Source: Microbacterium sp. M28 (GTDB taxonomy: Bacteria > Actinomycetota > Actinomycetes > Actinomycetales > Microbacteriaceae). From it: a stretch of 64,000 nt of DNA. Under the pieces are notes generated by a model. It worked only from the letters and a program-made list of their open reading frames with translations, was not told where the DNA came from and made no database searches. This document shows positions 7,992 to 16,054 of this stretch, one piece after another. Position numbers and translations under genes: made by a program. The stretch is taken from positions 2,852,001-2,916,000 of the forward strand of contig NZ_CP107546.1 of NCBI RefSeq assembly GCF_025836995.1. The letters run 5' to 3'. Each line of letters begins with the position of its first letter. The stretch's first letter is position 1.

Positions 7992-8040
7992 TTCCTAACA
8001 CACGGGTGCAACCGGCACCCATGGGGAGAACTCCCCATGG
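7992..8040 (-). promoter_or_regulatory. Operator-promoter of the WXG100/toxin operon (ATGGGGA-N4-TCCCCAT palindrome, 21 nt, GTTAGGA)
   Basis: A perfect palindrome (8019-8040, core ATGGGGAG-AA-CTCCCCAT at 8021-8038) is followed on the minus strand, after exactly 21 nt, by GTTAGGAA (7999-7992), whose TAGGAA fits an actinobacterial -10. The first WXG100 ATG is ~52 nt further on. No -35 hexamer is obvious and the palindrome abuts the -35 position, as expected for an activator site. The same palindrome, spacing and -10 recur at 33407-33453. Confidence 0.7.
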
Positions 8041-8049
8041 TCGGACTTC

Positions 8050-8634
8050 TCAGCCGACGAGGAGTACGGAATCACCCAGGAGCAGACGGTCTCCCGGCTC
8101 GATGACCGACGGGGTGCCCGCGACCAGCGCGTACTGCGTCCCGGCGCGCTCGAGCAGTGTGCCGTTGGCCGACCCGGGGTCGGTCGCGACCACGCCGACC
8201 GACGTCGGCGCGAGGACAAGGTGAACGCGCGACATGGCCCGCTCCGGGTCATCCAGCCGCACCGGTGTTCCCTGGTACGCCGCAGCGCCGCTCTCCGGCG
8301 AGCGTCCGAAGACGAGAACGCGATCCAGGTCGATCCGCCGGCCGTTCGGCAGGGACACGTGCGATGCAGCGGCCGGCACCGGTGCGGGAGCCGGGGTCGG
8401 GCTCTGCGGTTGCGGTGCAGCGGGCTGCTCCGCGGCGAGGGGCGCAGGCAGCGGAACGGGCGCGAGGGGCTCGGCACGGCGCTCGATGACCGGGGCGCCG
8501 GACGGCGGCGGGGTCGCACCTCCGGGGAACGGCGGCACGGCCGATCCGGGCATCCCGATGATCTGACCGCATGCGGGGCAGAACATGCTGTCCGGTCGAA
8601 CGGCTTCGCCGCAGAACCGGCACTGAGTGCTCAT
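8050..8634 (-). CDS. Zinc-ribbon and FHA domain protein
   Basis: This is a 194-residue cytosolic protein. Residues 1-25 form a double CxxC zinc ribbon (CRFCGEAV...FCPACG). A Pro/Ala-rich linker follows, and residues ~100-194 form an FHA phosphothreonine-binding domain with VLVFGRSPES, SRVHLVL and DPGSANGT. Start: ATG at 8634, because the Cys pair lies directly after it and the upstream extension is unstructured Arg/Gly-rich sequence. It sits between EccC and the WXG100 genes on the same strand. It probably reads phosphorylation by the kinase at 17548-19155 and may link it to the secretion ATPase. This is one of five FHA domains in the locus. Confidence 0.8.
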   Translation of the reverse strand: MSTQCRFCGEAVRPDSMFCPACGQIIGMPGSAVPPFPGGATPPPSGAPVIERRAEPLAPVPLPAPLAAEQPAAPQPQSPTPAPAPVPAAASHVSLPNGRRIDLDRVLVFGRSPESGAAAYQGTPVRLDDPERAMSRVHLVLAPTSVGVVATDPGSANGTLLERAGTQYALVAGTPSVIEPGDRLLLGDSVLLVG

Positions 8635-8725
8635 CGAAGAAAGTCCCCCACCTGGTCGTTCTCGGTCGCGGACGTCTCCGGACCCACCGCGCAAGTCTAG
8701 CCCCGCCGTCTGAGGACGGGATCCG

Positions 8726-11700
8726 TCAGGCCGTCAGGTCGGGCACCTGCACCGGCATGTAGGAGCCGTCGCTGAAGAAGACACCGCTGCCCGGTGCGCC
8801 CCGACCGATATAAGTCCGCGCCAGCTGCACGCCGAACACCTGGGTTCCGATGATCGTCGACGGCGGCGACAGCAGGATGCCGCAGCGCCCCTTCTTCGCC
8901 TCGGTCAGTGCGACCGTCAAAGACGAGCCGGCGGATTCGGCGCCGACGCCGACGATGTACCGCGCGTGACCGCGCGCTGCACCGAGCGCCCTGTCCAGCG
9001 CCGAATCCCTGATCGATTCACTGTCGTCCACGACGATCGTGAGCGCCGTGTCGCCCGGCGCGAGGGCCGCGGCGATCTCCTCCTCCGGACTCCGCGGCGA
9101 CAGCAGCGGCGCTCCGTGGCTCTTGGCGACGTCCGCGAGGATCGACCCGTCGCGGGCGACCACCACGAGCGGCGTCTTGTGCCAGCCGAGTTGGTGCGCG
9201 ATCGCCGCCAGCGTGTACGTCTTGCCGCTGCGCCGGTCGCCGGCGACCACGAATCCGCCGACGCCCGGCCAGTCGATCGTGACCCGCGACAGCTGGTCCC
9301 CGCCGACCGCGACGACCGGCGTCTCGGTCGGCGAGCCGGCGAGGATCGGCAGCGAGTGGACGACGCTGAGCCCGATCCGGGCGGGCAGCGGGTCGACCCG
9401 CATCGGCTGCGGCAGCTCCGCCAATTGGGGGAACTGTCCGAAGTGCCCCGTCACGTACTCCACGATGCCGCGGGCCGCAGCGGTCTGACCTTCACCGCTC
9501 GGGTCGGCCGACAGCACAGCGAGCTGCGCCTCGGTGCCCTCGGGGCCGAACAGCGCCCGCCCTGCTGGCATGTTCGGAGGCAGGTCGCGGATCATGATGC
9601 CCGCGCTGCGGTAGTCGTTGATGTCGCGCATGCGCAGGGCGTACTGCGTGTCGATGAACGTCGACACCTTGTCGGAGGCGATCGAGCGGTCTGCGGTGAG
9701 GATCACCCGCAGTCCGACGGCCGGCCCCTCGCGCAGCAGGCGCATGACCTGGTCGCGCAGCAGCACCATGTCGTCGGCGCTCATGGACGCGCCCAGTCGC
9801 TCCCAGCCGTCGATCACGAGCATCTCGTAGGGCAGGGCGTCCCTGGCATCGGCCTGCCTGCGCTGCTCGGCGATGCTGCCGACGCCGGCGCGTGCGAGGA
9901 TCGCCTGGCGCCGGGACAGATCCAGGCTGAGCCGGTCGAGCAGGCGAGGCAGACGTCCGGCATCCTGCGGCGTGATGACCGCGCCCGTGTGCGGCGCATC
10001 CGCGAACGGGAGCAGGGCCCCCGTGCCGTAGTCGACCGCGTACAGGTGCAGGTCTGCGGGGGTGAAGCGCTGCACGGCCTGTGCCAGGAGCGTGCGGACC
10101 GCCGTGGTGCGTCCCGATCGGCTGCCACCGAAGAACAGCAGGTGCGATCCGGTGAGGGCGTTCCAGACCAGCGGACGCTGAGTCTGCTTGGACGGCACGT
10201 CGACGAGGCCGAGGACCAGCCCGCCCTCGGGCGCGGACGATTCGTCGAACCGGTCCAGCGGGAGCAGATCGGGCAGCGGCAGCAGCCACGGCGACGGGCT
10301 GCGCTCGATGCCGAGCGCAGCGGTGGCCTGGCCTGCCAGCTGCACGAGGCCGCGCAGGTCCGTGTCGTCCTGGTCGGGGCGATGGGTCTTCGTCTCGGAT
10401 GCAGGGAAGCGCGCCGGCAGACCGACCGTCTGCCAGTCGAAGCGCGCGGCCGGCGGCAGCACCCTGGTGGTGCGCTGGTGGCCGATGCGCAGTCCGGCCA
10501 CGCGCGCCGTCTGGAAGGGCACCGGCGCCGCATCGAGTCCGGCCCTGACATACCCGCGCCCCGGAGTGGAGGCCGAGATGAGCGCGGCATCCGGTGTTCC
10601 GATGATGTCCGTCGAATCAGCACGATCGGTCACGCGCAGTGCGATGCGCAGGTTGATGTTCGACTGCATCTCCGGCGTCACCACACCCGAGGGTCGCTGG
10701 GTCGCCAGCACCAGGTTGACCCCGAGGGAGCGGCCGACGCGCGCGATGCGCACGAGCCCGTTGATGAAGTCGGGCAGTTCGGTCTTGAGCTCGGCGAACT
10801 CGTCGACGACGATCATGAGGCGCGCCAGCCCGAGCCGCGCGGCGGCCGCGGCATCCTTCTCCCACGCGGCGTCGACGTCCTTCGCACCGATGTCGTCGCG
10901 GAGCACGCGCTCGCGGCGCTTGAGCTCGGCATCCAGCGAGGCGAGAGCGCGCTCGGTCTCGCGGGCGTCGAGGTTGGTCACCATGCCGACCGTGTGCGGG
11001 AGGCGGGCGCAGTCCGCGAAGGCCGATCCGCCCTTGTAGTCGATGAGCACGAAGTTGAGCGCATCCGGACGGTTGGCCAGCGCGAGGGAGATCACCAGTG
11101 CCTGGAGGAACTCCGACTTTCCCGAACCCGTCGTCCCGGCGACGAGCGCGTGCGGTCCGTCGGTCGCGATGTCGATCGCGTACTCGCCCTCGGACCCCGC
11201 CCCGATCACGACGTAGGACTGCCGCGGCGCCACCTGCCACTGGTCGATGATCGGCTGCGGGTCGTCCAGGTCGATCCCGAGCAGTTCGGTGTAACGGACG
11301 TTGCTCGGCACGGTCGCGTCGTCGCCCACACCGCGGACGTGCTCGATCGAGCACAGCTCCCGCGCGATCTCCTCGGCGTACCCGACGCTCACCTGGTCGA
11401 GCAGGACGGGCGAGTGGTACGCCTCACCGGATTCCACGCGGCCCAGCAGCGCGTCGCCCGGATCCGCGACGACGACGGTCGACGCCTCCTCCGGCAATCG
11501 CGATCGGTCCGAATCCAGGGCGACGACGTGGATGCCGTACGCGGCGCCGTGCTCGAGGATCGTGACCATCCCCGGCAGCATGCGGTACCGCCGAGCCCCA
11601 TCGACGACGAGGACGATCTGGGATTCGGATTCCAGACGGCGGTCCTTGCCGATGCGCATGCGGATATCGAGCAGCGCGCCGATCTCGCGGATGCGCTCAC

Positions 11701-13063
11701 GACGTGTCAGGTCGGTGTTGCCGATCAGCGCGACCGGGCCCACTCCCGGCTGCGCGTGGGGCAGCCACTGCACCCACGACCAGGCGCGCTCCTGCTCCCG
11801 GTCGCACAGCACGACGACCTGCAGATCCCGCGGCGAGCGCAGCGCCACGAGCCCGGTGAGCATGGCGCGCGCGACACCCCCGGCGACGTCCGCCGGGCCG
11901 GCGATGCCGACGGGGCCGGCGGCGAGATCCACCGCGACGGGCGACGGGGAGACGCCGACTCGGCGCTCCTCCCTGCGCTCCTTCTGCGGCCCGCCCTCGA
12001 AGCGCACCTCGAGCGGCACGTCGGCGACGCCGACCCTGGCGCGCAGCGCGTCGGCCTCCCCTCGGCGGCGTTCCCACAGTCGGGACAGCGGACGGGTGAC
12101 GACGTCGCGGATGTAGACCGGATCGAGGTGGTGGTACCAGCTGGTCAGCCGCTGCTGGCGCACATTCGCCGCGATGCGCACCCTGGCGGCCTCGATCTCG
12201 TCGATCCAGTCGGCCTCGGTGCGCTCGCCCTTGCGCTTGGCGATCTTCTTGTTGGCGAAGAACGATCCGATCACCATGACCGGCGACGCCGCGGCCATCA
12301 GCAGCATGACGGGACGCTGGAACACGATCGCGAGCGTCACACCGAGCACGACGGGGACGATCGCCGACAACCACGGCAGCGGCGAGGCGTCCTGCTCCTC
12401 CGGCTTGTCACCGGGGAGCGTGATGATGGGCGGATTCTGCGCCGGTCGAATGCGGGACGGACGGTTGAAGGCCCGCGCGCCGACCTCGTCGACCGTGATG
12501 TCGGCGTCGGATGCCGGGGCGACGCCGATGCGCAGCACGCTGCTGCCCAGCTGCACGAGGTCGGCGGGGACGATGTCCGCCGCCCTCTCACCCTCGGAGC
12601 CGTTGACGACCAGGCGCGCACCGGCGTCGACGAGCTCGATGTGCGCCGTCAGCGGCAGCAGCGATCCGTCGGCGGCGACTCCACCGGACACGGTGATCCT
12701 GGCGTGCTCGTCGCTGAGATGCGGATCGTCGACGCGCAGCCCCGCAGTGCCGCCGCGACCCACCAGGACGGTGGCACCGGACTCCATCGCCACCGCCTCG
12801 CCGGCGAACGGGCCTGCCACGAACTCCAGCCTCAGCGTGCCGGGCGCGAGGACCGCCGGCGTCCTGGTCGGCACGATCGCGCCGCTGCGGATCGCGGCCG
12901 TGGTGAACGACGATGCGGGGTCGACTCCCGGCGCCAGCACGTCGGAGGGCACGTCCAGGGACTCGCCGATCTCGGAGATCGTGCTGGCCTCATCGATCTT
13001 GACGATCCAGGACTCGGGGTGCGACGCGCCGGGGCGGTCGGCGACGGTCAGCCGAAGGCTCAT
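8726..13063 (-). CDS. eccC: Type VII secretion ATPase EccC/EssC-like with N-terminal FHA domain
   Basis: This 1445-residue motor ATPase has an N-terminal beta-rich segment and an FHA domain (residues ~75-170: VLVGRGGTAGLRVDDPHLSDEHARI), then two membrane helices (~235-285), then three FtsK/SpoIIIE ATPase domains. D1 has an intact Walker A (GTTGSGKS, ~645) and Walker B (LMIVVDEFAEL). D2 has GGSRSGRT (~978), with Arg in place of the Walker Lys. D3 has GDRRSGKT (~1273). FHA at the N-terminus resembles Firmicutes EssC more than mycobacterial EccC. The ATG at 13063 overlaps the stop of the Ig-like protein gene (ATGA), and upstream codons belong to that gene's shadow. It is predicted to recognise WXG100 substrates at D3. 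No EccB, EccD, EccE or mycosin gene is visible in the window. Confidence 0.88.
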   Translation of the reverse strand: MSLRLTVADRPGASHPESWIVKIDEASTISEIGESLDVPSDVLAPGVDPASSFTTAAIRSGAIVPTRTPAVLAPGTLRLEFVAGPFAGEAVAMESGATVLVGRGGTAGLRVDDPHLSDEHARITVSGGVAADGSLLPLTAHIELVDAGARLVVNGSEGERAADIVPADLVQLGSSVLRIGVAPASDADITVDEVGARAFNRPSRIRPAQNPPIITLPGDKPEEQDASPLPWLSAIVPVVLGVTLAIVFQRPVMLLMAAASPVMVIGSFFANKKIAKRKGERTEADWIDEIEAARVRIAANVRQQRLTSWYHHLDPVYIRDVVTRPLSRLWERRRGEADALRARVGVADVPLEVRFEGGPQKERREERRVGVSPSPVAVDLAAGPVGIAGPADVAGGVARAMLTGLVALRSPRDLQVVVLCDREQERAWSWVQWLPHAQPGVGPVALIGNTDLTRRERIREIGALLDIRMRIGKDRRLESESQIVLVVDGARRYRMLPGMVTILEHGAAYGIHVVALDSDRSRLPEEASTVVVADPGDALLGRVESGEAYHSPVLLDQVSVGYAEEIARELCSIEHVRGVGDDATVPSNVRYTELLGIDLDDPQPIIDQWQVAPRQSYVVIGAGSEGEYAIDIATDGPHALVAGTTGSGKSEFLQALVISLALANRPDALNFVLIDYKGGSAFADCARLPHTVGMVTNLDARETERALASLDAELKRRERVLRDDIGAKDVDAAWEKDAAAAARLGLARLMIVVDEFAELKTELPDFINGLVRIARVGRSLGVNLVLATQRPSGVVTPEMQSNINLRIALRVTDRADSTDIIGTPDAALISASTPGRGYVRAGLDAAPVPFQTARVAGLRIGHQRTTRVLPPAARFDWQTVGLPARFPASETKTHRPDQDDTDLRGLVQLAGQATAALGIERSPSPWLLPLPDLLPLDRFDESSAPEGGLVLGLVDVPSKQTQRPLVWNALTGSHLLFFGGSRSGRTTAVRTLLAQAVQRFTPADLHLYAVDYGTGALLPFADAPHTGAVITPQDAGRLPRLLDRLSLDLSRRQAILARAGVGSIAEQRRQADARDALPYEMLVIDGWERLGASMSADDMVLLRDQVMRLLREGPAVGLRVILTADRSIASDKVSTFIDTQYALRMRDINDYRSAGIMIRDLPPNMPAGRALFGPEGTEAQLAVLSADPSGEGQTAAARGIVEYVTGHFGQFPQLAELPQPMRVDPLPARIGLSVVHSLPILAGSPTETPVVAVGGDQLSRVTIDWPGVGGFVVAGDRRSGKTYTLAAIAHQLGWHKTPLVVVARDGSILADVAKSHGAPLLSPRSPEEEIAAALAPGDTALTIVVDDSESIRDSALDRALGAARGHARYIVGVGAESAGSSLTVALTEAKKGRCGILLSPPSTIIGTQVFGVQLARTYIGRGAPGSGVFFSDGSYMPVQVPDLTA

Positions 13064-14130
13064 GATGCGGGTATTCCTTCCAGCTGCTTCGCCAGATCGG
13101 CGAGCGGCGTCGTCGCTTCGGGCTCCTGCGCGCCGTCTGCGGGGACGATGATCTGCACCAGCGGCGCCGAGGTCTTCCAGGCCGGGGCTGCGAGCGTGAC
13201 GACTGCGTCCTGCTCGGCGTCGACTCCGTCCGCCGGCGTCTCGCTCGGCGCGGTCGCCGTGATGCTGCCCCATGCCATCCGGCCATCGGCGTCGACGGCC
13301 CGGAACAGCAACTGCGCCGGCCCGGTGCCCGTGCGCTCGGCACGGCCGTCGTCGGTGCATCCGATCCCGATGGACTGCGTCGGGCTGCACACCACCAGGA
13401 CGTCGTCGCCCCACACCAGGTCGGCCAGCTCCCAGGTGTCGGCCGGGCTGACGATGTGCAGAGCACCCAAGGGCGCGGGGCCGGATGCCGGGACGAAGGA
13501 TGCTGTGAGCTCGACGTCGACCTTCTGTCCGGCGTCGTCGGTGACCGCGATCGGGATGACGGCATCGCCAGGCGCTGATGCGCGCAGCACCAGATGGGTG
13601 TCGGTCACGCCGACGGCGACGCCAGGCGGCGGCGTACCTGCTTCGATCTTCGCGCCCCCCTCTTCCGAGCACACGGCGCACGTGATCGCCAGCGCCGAGA
13701 TCGGAACGAGGAACTGCTCGCCGACCGGGATGGGTTCGTCCAGCCGCGTGACGGCGATCTCCGGCGCGGGCGGCGGTTCGAACCGCACCCGGTACGTGAG
13801 ATCCAGCACGCGATCTCCGAAGGCCTGAGGAACCCGCAACGGATTCGTCCCCCACTTCGGGTCGTACTTCTCGGCGGCGAGCGTCACGCTGTCGTCCGAG
13901 CACGTGATCGTGACCCCCGGCAGCGTTCCGACTCCTTCGCAGACGATGCGCCAGCCTTCACCGGGGCGGATCTCAGTGGCTTCGCGATACGTGATCTCGA
14001 CGGCTCCGTCGGACCATTCCTCTTCCTCCTCTCCGCCGCTCTCCGCGGCGGCGGGAAGGGCGGTGAAGAGCACGCCCGCGAGCGCCAGGACGACGAGCGC
14101 CGCGCGACGCCAGCGTGGCTTCGAGGACAT
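13060..14130 (-). CDS. Secreted Ig-like domain protein coupled to EccC
   Basis: This 356-residue protein has a Sec signal peptide (RRAALVVLALAGVLFTA-LPAAA, cleavage near residue 29) and a Glu-rich start to the mature chain (SGGEEEEEW). Several beta-sandwich-like segments follow, with phrases such as LDEPIPVGEQFLVPISAL and GDAVIPIAVTDDAGQKV that recall cadherin/Ig-like modules, and Cys pairs (C-x-x-C at ~150). There is no anchor motif or C-terminal membrane helix. It overlaps eccC by ATGA, so its dose is tied to the ATPase, which suggests an extracytoplasmic part of the secretion apparatus rather than a substrate. The exact family is unknown to me. Confidence 0.68.
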   Translation of the reverse strand: MSSKPRWRRAALVVLALAGVLFTALPAAAESGGEEEEEWSDGAVEITYREATEIRPGEGWRIVCEGVGTLPGVTITCSDDSVTLAAEKYDPKWGTNPLRVPQAFGDRVLDLTYRVRFEPPPAPEIAVTRLDEPIPVGEQFLVPISALAITCAVCSEEGGAKIEAGTPPPGVAVGVTDTHLVLRASAPGDAVIPIAVTDDAGQKVDVELTASFVPASGPAPLGALHIVSPADTWELADLVWGDDVLVVCSPTQSIGIGCTDDGRAERTGTGPAQLLFRAVDADGRMAWGSITATAPSETPADGVDAEQDAVVTLAAPAWKTSAPLVQIIVPADGAQEPEATTPLADLAKQLEGIPAS

Positions 14131-14161
14131 GGGACTCCAAGTATCGCGAGCAGGCCAAGAC

Positions 14162-14167
14162 TAGGAT
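14162..14167 (+). promoter_or_regulatory. Possible -10 box for the 14207 gene
   Basis: TAGGAT in the 76-base region between divergent genes, 39 bases before the plus-strand ATG, matches an actinobacterial -10. No palindrome like the ones at 8021 and 33436 precedes it and the -35 is poor. The divergent promoter for 13060-14130 and eccC must lie in the same 76 bases or within the 14207 gene. Confidence 0.35.
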
Positions 14168-14206
14168 AGACGCGCCAGCCTCCGAGAGAGAATCCACCGC
14201 GCCCCC

Positions 14207-14884
14207 ATGAACGACATCCCGCCCACCCGTCGCCGCCGCGCCGACGCACGTGTCGAGGCGGGCGTCGTCACGGCATCCGAGCCGGATGGCGGCATGATCA
14301 CGGCGGCACCGGTGCCCTGGGTTCGGACGCAGACGGCCCCCGCCGGAGCACCGGACGGCCAGCTCGGCTGGGACACCGCCCGCCCCAGCCTGCAGGCCGT
14401 GCACGGCACGATCCGCACGCTCGAAACGTCGGGCGATGTGCTCCCCGAGCTCGAGGACGCCCCCGACTCGCGGCGGCCGCTGTGGCGGCATCCCGCCTTC
14501 CTGATCTCCATCGGGACCACGGTGCTCGCGCTGATCGCGTTCGTGGTCTTCCTGGTGCTGGGCGGCTTCTCGGCGAAGCCGGCGGCATCCGATCTGGCTC
14601 TCGAAGTCACCGAGAACGCCGTGCGCGTCGCGTGGACCGGGCCTGACGTGCCGTACCAGGTGATAGTGGTCGATGGCCCCTCCGGACCCGAGGTGGACGT
14701 CTCCCAGTTGGTCACCGGGACCCAGGCGTGGATCCCCCGTGCGGCAGGGCTCATCGACGACGGCTCCTGCGTGGTCGTTCGGCCGGCGAAGGACAACGAG
14801 AAGGCCGAGGTCGGCCTCGACCGAGGCACGCTGGACGCACAGGGCGCGGCATCGGAGTGCGTGGCGGATGCCGCGGCCGAGTGA
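14207..14884 (+). CDS. Single-pass membrane protein with extracellular FN3-like domain
   Basis: This 225-residue protein has a ~95-residue cytosolic Arg/Pro-rich N-terminus, one membrane helix (residues ~103-125: ISIGTTVLALIAFVVFLVLGG) and an extracellular domain of ~95 residues with FN3-like strands (NAVRVAWTGP..PYQVIVVDG) and two Cys. The ectodomain resembles the one on the kinase at 17548-19155. It is encoded on the plus strand between the two minus-strand T7SS blocks, divergent from the Ig-like/eccC unit, and overlaps the following lipoprotein gene by 17 bases. The likely role is an accessory of the secretion machine at the membrane; no named family is certain. Confidence 0.65.
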   Translation: MNDIPPTRRRRADARVEAGVVTASEPDGGMITAAPVPWVRTQTAPAGAPDGQLGWDTARPSLQAVHGTIRTLETSGDVLPELEDAPDSRRPLWRHPAFLISIGTTVLALIAFVVFLVLGGFSAKPAASDLALEVTENAVRVAWTGPDVPYQVIVVDGPSGPEVDVSQLVTGTQAWIPRAAGLIDDGSCVVVRPAKDNEKAEVGLDRGTLDAQGAASECVADAAAE

Positions 14885-15617
14885 TCTGCGCCTGGCCGCG
14901 ATCGTCCTGACGGTCGGCCTGCTGGTGACCGGCTGCTCCTCGTCGAGCAGCGCACCTGCGGCGACCGGGGCTCCCTCCGGCGGGCCCGCGACCCCGACGC
15001 CCGTGCCGACGCCGGAGCACCTCGATCTCGAGGCATGGGATCCCGAGTCCGGAAACGGCATCGATCTGCTCGACGGCCCGAGCGCGCGTGCGGTCGTTCT
15101 CTCCGCCATCCGTGGCGCCGGCCCCGTGGCGATGTCCGGCACGTTCTCCGATGCGCGCGGCCGCAGCATCCGACTCGCGGTGCACGGGTCGAACAGTCAG
15201 ACGGTCGCGCGGTTCGACATGGGCGGCGGGGAGACCGTCGTGGTGGTCGACGACGGCCGGTCGTATGTGCGTCCGTCAGCGACGACGGCGGCGGCATGGG
15301 CGCTGCCGGCCGACGTGTACTCCTGCGTCGCCGACGACTCCCCCGCCGTCACGCAATGGGGTCCGTTGCTGCATCCCCTGCAGACCGTCTCCGCTCTGAC
15401 CGCGGATGCGGTGGCGCTCGGCCAGCCCGCCGATGGCGAGGTCGACCTGCTCCTGGGGCCCGAGGGCACGCTCGGCGCCCTTCACCTGCACGCGGTCGGC
15501 GCTCCGTTGCCGCTCTCGCTGACCAGGGCCGACCCCGCGGGCACCCTCGATATCGCGTTCGCCGGATGGGGCGAGGAGATCGAGATGCCCGACCTCGGCG
15601 ACCCGGCCGGCTGCTGA
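14868..15617 (+). CDS. Lipoprotein, LppX/LprAFG-like (LolA fold)
   Basis: This 249-residue protein has a lipoprotein signal peptide (LRLAAIVLTVGLLVTGC, lipobox LVTGC with Cys ~22) and then a Ser/Pro/Thr-rich spacer. The ~180-residue beta-rich domain (MSGTFSDARGRSIRLAVHGS, VARFDMGGGETVVVVDDGRSYVR, YSCVADD) has the alternating strand pattern of LppX/LprG-type lipid-carrier lipoproteins. Start: ATG at 14868, overlapping the previous stop by 17 bases in another frame, giving a well-formed signal peptide. It is tethered to the outer face of the membrane, probably serving the neighbouring secretion system. Ligand unknown; the fold assignment is by pattern only. Confidence 0.7.
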   Translation: MPRPSDLRLAAIVLTVGLLVTGCSSSSSAPAATGAPSGGPATPTPVPTPEHLDLEAWDPESGNGIDLLDGPSARAVVLSAIRGAGPVAMSGTFSDARGRSIRLAVHGSNSQTVARFDMGGGETVVVVDDGRSYVRPSATTAAAWALPADVYSCVADDSPAVTQWGPLLHPLQTVSALTADAVALGQPADGEVDLLLGPEGTLGALHLHAVGAPLPLSLTRADPAGTLDIAFAGWGEEIEMPDLGDPAGC

Positions 15618-15628
15618 AGCGCCCGACT

Positions 15629-15672
15629 GCTCACGCGGTCGGCCGCCGGCCCGGCCTGCTGCCGGCCAGCGG
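15629..15672. terminator. Possible GC-rich hairpin between convergent genes
   Basis: The 55 bases between the plus-strand lipoprotein stop and the minus-strand gene at 15673 contain an imperfect inverted repeat (ggccgccggcc ... ggccagcggtc, two mismatches) without a T-tract. It could end both transcripts. Confidence 0.3.
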
Positions 15673-16020
15673 TCAGGCCCCAGGAGCCGCCCAGCGCGGC
15701 AGCCCGGCGCACGCCGCGCCGAGACGATGCAGCCCGAACTCCGGGTGCGAGAACGCCGCCCACACGGCGCGGGTGTCCTTCGCCTCGGCGGCCTCGATCA
15801 TCCGCTCGAGCGTGGCCGGGGCACCGGACGCCCACGCGATGTAGTCGGCGTCGTCGACGCCTGCGGAGCCGAGCTCGGCGATCGCGAGCACCGACTTCGC
15901 CGCGTCGATCACGTCGGTCAGGCTCTGCGGGCTGTGCTCGTTGCAGGTGACGACCGCGACCGTGAGCCTGCTCACGGGGTCGGCGAGGTCGCCGCAGCGC
16001 TGCGCTCGGATATCTGCCAT
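15673..16020 (-). CDS. Hypothetical protein, last gene of the T7SS accessory operon
   Basis: This 115-residue predicted soluble, mainly helical protein (SLTDVIDAAKSVLAIAELG, ATLERMIEAAEAKDTRAVWAAF) has Cys at three places and no signal peptide. Start: ATG at 16020, with GGAGGAG immediately upstream as a strong ribosome-binding site; a longer in-frame extension to 16356 is Arg/Ser-rich shadow. It follows the PH-like membrane protein by 34 bases and closes the long minus-strand operon. I do not recognise a family. The size and helical make-up would suit a chaperone or adaptor, but nothing shows this. Confidence 0.6.
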   Translation of the reverse strand: MADIRAQRCGDLADPVSRLTVAVVTCNEHSPQSLTDVIDAAKSVLAIAELGSAGVDDADYIAWASGAPATLERMIEAAEAKDTRAVWAAFSHPEFGLHRLGAACAGLPRWAAPGA

Positions 16021-16054
16021 CACTCCTCCATCATCTCGGTATGCGCGACCGGGG

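Noticed and set aside
8966..13828. A very long open frame on the plus strand opposite eccC
   Set aside because: Arg/Gln/His/Asp-rich composition without domains; a GC-bias shadow of the minus-strand ATPase and Ig-like genes, whose proteins have clear motifs.
14121..14167. Third copy of the T7SS operator before the 14207 gene
   Set aside because: TAGGAT is present but the sequence 21 nt upstream does not match the palindrome.
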